A stretch of 53,081 bases of DNA. Origin: Desulfitobacterium chlororespirans DSM 11544 (GTDB taxonomy: Bacteria; Bacillota; Desulfitobacteriia; Desulfitobacteriales; Desulfitobacteriaceae). Below are positions 49,887 through 53,081 of the stretch, in pieces. The stretch lies in assembly GCF_900143285.1 (NCBI RefSeq), contig NZ_FRDN01000021.1:28532-81612 (forward strand). Direction: 5' to 3'. Every line of letters starts with the position of its first letter. The first letter of the stretch is position 1. The notes below the pieces were generated by a model. It was not told where the DNA came from, did no database searches, and was given only the letters and a program-made list of their open reading frames with translations. The translations under genes were made by a program, and so were the position numbers.

Positions 49887-50759
49887 TTATCTTGTCAGGT
49901 ACCAGAGCAGCAATAAACACAGGATGTAAATCGCCCCCGAAACGATCAACCTGATTTCGATTTTCTTATCTTCCTCCAGAAACATCAATTCCCCGTCGTA
50001 GCATCTGGCCTCCATCGCATCATAATAAGCGTTCGCTTTTTTCAGTGACAGGACGAACATGTTGCTGGCGACGCTGCTGAACGTAAAATAGGATGTCTTT
50101 AAATCGCGATAGCCCAGTCGTGATTCTGCGGCGTTTTTCATCTTTGCGAACACCTCCAGTAAAATGAAGATGTACCGGTAAATCATATTCATCAGAGCGA
50201 TAAAGTCCTTAGGCAAATGGGTCTTTTTCATCACAGCTATAATTTCGGAAGAGGGAGTCGTCAAGATCATCAGTTGGAGTCCGCTAATTGATGCGATAAT
50301 CTTCAGCATCAGGAAGACGCCGTTTTTAAGCATATCCGTCGTGGTATAGAGATAAGTGAAGCCAAGATACAAGTTATATTCGCCCGATGGTTGGCCTGAA
50401 AAATCAACCACAACGGCAAGGATGCTGATTAGAATAAACGTCAAGGGAATGGTCAGTACCGACAGATAATCATGGAAGGCAAGTCCTCCGACCTCAATGA
50501 CCAAATAAGCCATTGAGAGAATTACAACGACAGAAACATACACATTGTTAAGTGCAATGCACAGAAGGATCGTCAATAAAGCAAGAATGACCTTGAAAGT
50601 GGGATTCCAGTGCCTGATCTTAGAGGAATAAGCCAAATAATCGATAGAAAGCCACCCGCCATGCTCATGCCGGAAGCCACGGTGGTGTTCGTGTGCTTCT
50701 TCTTCGCCCTGCCGGTGGATATCCCGGTGCTTCTGTTTCACTCTTCCATCCCCTATCAT
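49887..50759 (-). CDS. cbiQ: Cobalt transporter permease CbiQ
   Basis: A 290-residue ECF transporter transmembrane protein with several membrane segments, and the coupling helix motifs around ARCYDGE. The N-terminus is His-rich (HRDIHRQGEEEAHEHHRGFRH), possibly a metal-binding addition. ATG 50759 has no clear ribosome site; GTG 50741 with GGGGA upstream may be the true start. It is the first gene of the riboswitch-controlled operon. Confidence 0.9.
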   Translation of the reverse strand: MIGDGRVKQKHRDIHRQGEEEAHEHHRGFRHEHGGWLSIDYLAYSSKIRHWNPTFKVILALLTILLCIALNNVYVSVVVILSMAYLVIEVGGLAFHDYLSVLTIPLTFILISILAVVVDFSGQPSGEYNLYLGFTYLYTTTDMLKNGVFLMLKIIASISGLQLMILTTPSSEIIAVMKKTHLPKDFIALMNMIYRYIFILLEVFAKMKNAAESRLGYRDLKTSYFTFSSVASNMFVLSLKKANAYYDAMEARCYDGELMFLEEDKKIEIRLIVSGAIYILCLLLLWYLTR

Positions 50760-50850
50760 TTTATTGCGCTCACCAATTTATCCTTATGAAATCGCGCTTG
50801 ATTCATCTGGAAAACTCCCTCCGACACCCAAAAGTTACTTTAAAAAATAT

Positions 50851-50890
50851 AAAAACGGTTACTGCAACTTTTGTTGTAGCAACCGTTTTT
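50851..50890 (-). terminator. Terminator of the riboswitch leader
   Basis: A long imperfect hairpin of about 17 bp (aaaacggtt..gcaac with gttg..aaccgtttt) with T-rich flank on the minus strand. It lies between the cobalamin riboswitch and cbiQ and is the probable off-state structure. Confidence 0.75.
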
Positions 50891-50938
50891 CTACAGAATA
50901 GGAAATAAGAGCTCTGACATCCACCAATCGATAAACAG

Positions 50939-51130
50939 AGCAATTCCAAGCAGGTCTTCTGACTTACGCTTATGGAGTTTCCTCCTGCGGCTTCGCTCAG
51001 CCTTCCCAGTTTCCCAGTGACCGATTTTCATCGACGAGCGCAGCCTCAACGCATACAGCGGCGGTTCCGTTCGGGACTCTCACCCGATTCCCTATCCTTC
51101 CTCTAAGACTGTACATCTTAGAAGACACTT
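50939..51130 (-). promoter_or_regulatory. Cobalamin riboswitch
   Basis: The minus strand carries the conserved segments of AdoCbl riboswitches in order: GGGAATCGGGTGAGAGTCCC, CCGCCGCTGT, GGTCACTGGGAAACTGGGAAG, and GTCAGAAGACCTGC near the 3' end (each given in part). It lies upstream of cbiQOMN and should turn off cobalt uptake when cobalamin is plentiful. Confidence 0.9.
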
Positions 51131-51282
51131 GAGACATTATTTGATTTTTCTTACTATAGTCGACGATATCATAACCTTATTTTAAGGTCAATAGTTTTTT
51201 GGGCTTTTATCATATTTTCTATTAATTACTTGTGAGTCAGCTTTAACTAACTTCCCCTTCTGGCTTTCCTAAAAAAATTTGA

Positions 51283-51306
51283 TATAATTTGTTTACTTGC
51301 AAGTAA
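51283..51306 (+). promoter_or_regulatory. Promoter -10 and palindromic operator
   Basis: TATAAT at 51283-51288 is followed by the perfect palindrome TTACTTGCAAGTAA (51293-51306) at the transcription start. The palindrome resembles MarR-type operators. No clear -35 box is seen. Confidence 0.5.
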
Positions 51307-51342
51307 TATAGGATATAGAAATTAATCCAAGGAGGAAAAAAT

Positions 51343-51735
51343 ATGCAAAACGATATTCAAGAATTCTTAGAGCAGGAGATCTGGGCAGTAGTCGGGGTCT
51401 CTAAAGATCCGACCAAATTTGGCACAAAGGTCTACCATAAACTCAAACAATGCGGCTATACGGTGTATCCCATTAATCCTAAGCTCTCTGAGCTGGAAGG
51501 AGAGCCTTGTTTCCCCTCTTTAAGCGCCTTGCCTGTTCGCCCCGACGTGGTCAGCCTCATCGTCCCTCCTCAGATATCGGAACAAATTATTGACCAATGT
51601 GCCCAATTAGGTATCAAAAGAGTCTGGATGCAGCCTGGCGCCGAAAGCAATGAAGCCTTGCTGAAGGGGCGCGCAAACCAAATGCAGCTGATTGCTCATG
51701 AATGCGTACTGGTTGAAGCCCGGTCCCGGCGCTAA
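51343..51735 (+). CDS. CoA-binding domain protein (YccU-like)
   Basis: A 130-residue Rossmann-fold protein of the CoA-binding family, with AVVGVSKDPTKFG near the N-terminus, GYTVYPINPK, and QPGAESNEAL toward the C-terminus. The precise cell role of the family is unclear. AAGGAGG precedes the ATG. Confidence 0.88.
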   Translation: MQNDIQEFLEQEIWAVVGVSKDPTKFGTKVYHKLKQCGYTVYPINPKLSELEGEPCFPSLSALPVRPDVVSLIVPPQISEQIIDQCAQLGIKRVWMQPGAESNEALLKGRANQMQLIAHECVLVEARSRR

Positions 51736-51763
51736 ACATGAAAATAAGCAAATAAGCAGCAAA

Positions 51764-51789
51764 AAACCGTACTGAGATCAGTACGGTTT
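51764..51789 (-). terminator. Terminator of the tRNA cluster (bidirectional)
   Basis: A perfect inverted repeat (aaaccgtactga / tcagtacggttt) followed on the minus strand by T6. It closes the tRNA transcript and may also end the plus-strand gene. Confidence 0.75.
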
Positions 51790-51802
51790 AACCTGTCTAT
51801 GG

Positions 51803-51873
51803 AGCGGGTGATGGGAATCGAACCCACGTAGCTAGCTTGGAAGGCTAGTGCTCTACCATTGAGCTACACCCGC
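51803..51873 (-). tRNA. tRNA-Gly(TCC)
   Basis: Acceptor GCGGGTG/CACCCGC, anticodon loop CTTCCAA. CCA is not encoded. Last tRNA of the cluster. Confidence 0.95.
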
Positions 51874-51878
51874 AGGTG

Positions 51879-51955
51879 TGGTAGCAGGGGAGAGATTTGA
51901 ACTCTCGAATGAGCGGGTATGAACCACTTGCCTTAGACCACTTGGCTACCCTGCC
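51879..51955 (-). tRNA. tRNA-Met(CAT), elongator type
   Basis: Acceptor GGCAGGG with a G-U end pair, anticodon loop TTCATAC, encoded CCA. The body resembles Firmicutes elongator tRNA-Met. tRNA-Ile2 (lysidine) cannot be fully excluded. Confidence 0.88.
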
Positions 51956-51956
51956 A

Positions 51957-52031
51957 TGGCTCCCCGAGCAGGACTCGAACCTGCAACCTACCGGTTAACA
52001 GCCGGTTGCTCCACCATTGAGCTATCGAGGA
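51957..52031 (-). tRNA. tRNA-Asn(GTT)
   Basis: Anticodon loop CTGTTAA between 5-bp stems ACCGG/CCGGT; encoded CCA. Confidence 0.95.
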
Positions 52032-52045
52032 ATATTGATTTATAC

Positions 52046-52136
52046 TGGCGGAGAAGGAGGGATTCGAACCCTCGCAGCAGTTACCCACTCTAACGGTTTA
52101 GCAAACCGTCCTCTTCAGCCACTTGAGTACTTCTCC
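52046..52136 (-). tRNA. tRNA-Ser(GCT)
   Basis: Class II tRNA with a long variable arm; anticodon loop TTGCTAA; acceptor GGAGAAG/CTTCTCC; encoded CCA. Confidence 0.95.
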
Positions 52137-52150
52137 GTAATCCTACTTTT

Positions 52151-52235
52151 TGGTGCGGAAGATGGGACTTGAACCCATACGGTGTTACCCACACGCCCCT
52201 CAAACGTGCGCGTCTGCCAGTTCCGCCACTCCCGC
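52151..52235 (-). tRNA. tRNA-Leu(GAG)
   Basis: Class II tRNA with a long variable arm; anticodon loop TTGAGGG; encoded CCA. Confidence 0.95.
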
Positions 52236-52244
52236 ATTGTTTTA

Positions 52245-52320
<76 letters not shown>

Positions 52321-52344
52321 ATCGAGGATTTCTTCTGATTTAAA

Positions 52345-52421
<77 letters not shown>

Positions 52422-52427
52422 ATTACT

Positions 52428-52502
52428 TGGAGCGGGTGACGAGATTCGAACTCGCGACTTTCACCTTGGCAAGGTGACACTCTACCACTGAGTTACACCC
52501 GC
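52428..52502 (-). tRNA. tRNA-Gly(GCC)
   Basis: Anticodon loop TTGCCAA; acceptor GCGGGTG/CACCCGC; encoded CCA. Confidence 0.95.
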
Positions 52503-52528
52503 ATGTCCCTGACATGCTCTAAAGAAAA

Positions 52529-52604
52529 TGGTGAGCCATCCGCGACTCGAACGCGGGACACCCTGATTAAAAGTCAGGTGCTCTACCGACTGAGCTAATG
52601 GCTC
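52529..52604 (-). tRNA. tRNA-Lys(TTT)
   Basis: Anticodon loop CTTTTAA; acceptor GAGCCAT/ATGGCTC; encoded CCA. Confidence 0.95.
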
Positions 52605-52609
52605 ATAAA

Positions 52610-52684
52610 TGGCAGGGATGGCAGGATTCGAACCTACGAATGCCAGAGTCAAAGTCTGGTGCCTTACCGCTTGGCGACATCCCT
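52610..52684 (-). tRNA. tRNA-Gln(TTG)
   Basis: Anticodon loop CTTTGAC; acceptor AGGGATG/CATCCCT; encoded CCA. Confidence 0.95.
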
Positions 52685-52723
52685 ATGCTTTCTATTTAAA
52701 TCAACTGCTGCTGATTTAAAGCT

Positions 52724-52798
<75 letters not shown>

Positions 52799-52806
52799 AT
52801 GTTTAG

Positions 52807-52891
52807 TGGTGGGTAGAGATGGATTCGAACCACCGTACCTTTCGGAACAGATTTACAGTCTGCCGCCTTTAACCACTCGGCCATCTACCCA
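52807..52891 (-). tRNA. tRNA-Tyr(GTA)
   Basis: Class II tRNA; anticodon loop CTGTAAA; acceptor TGGGTAG/CTACCCA; encoded CCA. Confidence 0.95.
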
Positions 52892-52917
52892 CAATGTGTT
52901 GCGCTATAAAGTTAAAA

Positions 52918-52993
52918 TGGCGACCCCGATCGGACTTGAACCGACGATCTCCTGCGTGACAGGCAGGCATGTTAACCACTACACCACGGGGCC
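52918..52993 (-). tRNA. tRNA-Asp(GTC)
   Basis: Anticodon loop CTGTCAC; acceptor GGCCCCG with one wobble pair; encoded CCA. Confidence 0.95.
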
Positions 52994-52999
52994 GGATTT

Positions 53000-53075
<76 letters not shown>

Positions 53076-53081
53076 GAATTT

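Overview
The window looks like one integrative and conjugative element (ICE), or most of one, followed by Clostridia-type chromosome. The host is probably a low-GC Gram-positive of the class Clostridia, and a Desulfitobacterium/Desulfosporosinus-like Peptococcaceae would fit. That is inferred from strong GGAGG ribosome binding sites with many TTG and GTG starts, Firmicutes ICE families (PcfJ, PcfK, DUF4320, DUF6133, VirD4/TraG), and a cobalamin-riboswitch-controlled CbiQOMN cobalt transporter. The species cannot be named from the sequence alone.

Layout. 1-1.0 kb: a tyrosine recombinase. 1.1-17.8 kb: a minus-strand transfer block. It holds a VirD4 coupling protein, a VirB2-like pilin, a DUF6133 pilin-like protein, a TrbL/VirB6-like protein, small membrane proteins and an A24 prepilin peptidase. 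These are followed by a complete Tad/Flp-type core (TadE-like, RcpC/CpaB, CpaE/TadZ, TadA/CpaF, TadB, TadC) and DUF4320. No VirB4 ATPase is visible; only a 226-residue protein resembling the non-ATPase N-terminal part of VirB4/TraC proteins is present. A MntA-HepT toxin-antitoxin pair sits inside the block. 17.8-29.8 kb: small cargo proteins, a MobA/MobL relaxase with Sel1 repeats, MobC, an oriT-like cluster of hairpins, a Toprim protein and an ArdC-like antirestriction protein. 29.8-36.6 kb: ParA/ParB, a DUF3102/DUF551 protein, PcfJ, PcfK and a Fic/VbhA pair. 36.6-42.4 kb: regulators and unknown genes, including an excisionase-like protein. 42.3-43.3 kb: a divergent repressor/ImmA-type switch. 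43.3-45.3 kb: a dGTPase and a HEPN-like protein, possibly defence cargo. 45.4-47.4 kb: an integrase with an attenuator-like leader, then a RelB/YoeB pair. 47.7 kb: tRNA-Gly(CCC), whose 3' end faces the element and is the probable attachment site. The left end of the element lies outside the window.

Chromosome from 47.7 kb: cbiN, cbiM, cbiO, cbiQ with a cobalamin riboswitch, a CoA-binding-domain gene, and a cluster of 14 tRNA genes, all on the minus strand except the CoA-binding gene.

Most notable observations: (1) a conjugation-like gene set in which Tad pilus ATPase and platform proteins occupy the place expected for VirB4; (2) a recurring acidic C-terminal tail of the form D/E-E-W/Y-D-x-E-L on otherwise unrelated cargo proteins (ArdC-like, Fic, HAD phosphatase, two small unknowns and a 33-residue microprotein), a candidate shared translocation or docking signal; (3) an unannotated gene at 19571-19854 that reads through only with a -1 shift at a T7 slippery site followed by a hairpin; (4) a relaxase reading frame that extends upstream of its first ATG and encodes a second tyrosine motif; (5) a 75-nt double-hairpin element present in two nearly identical copies; (6) a GC-rich multi-hairpin RNA candidate at 40.6 kb.
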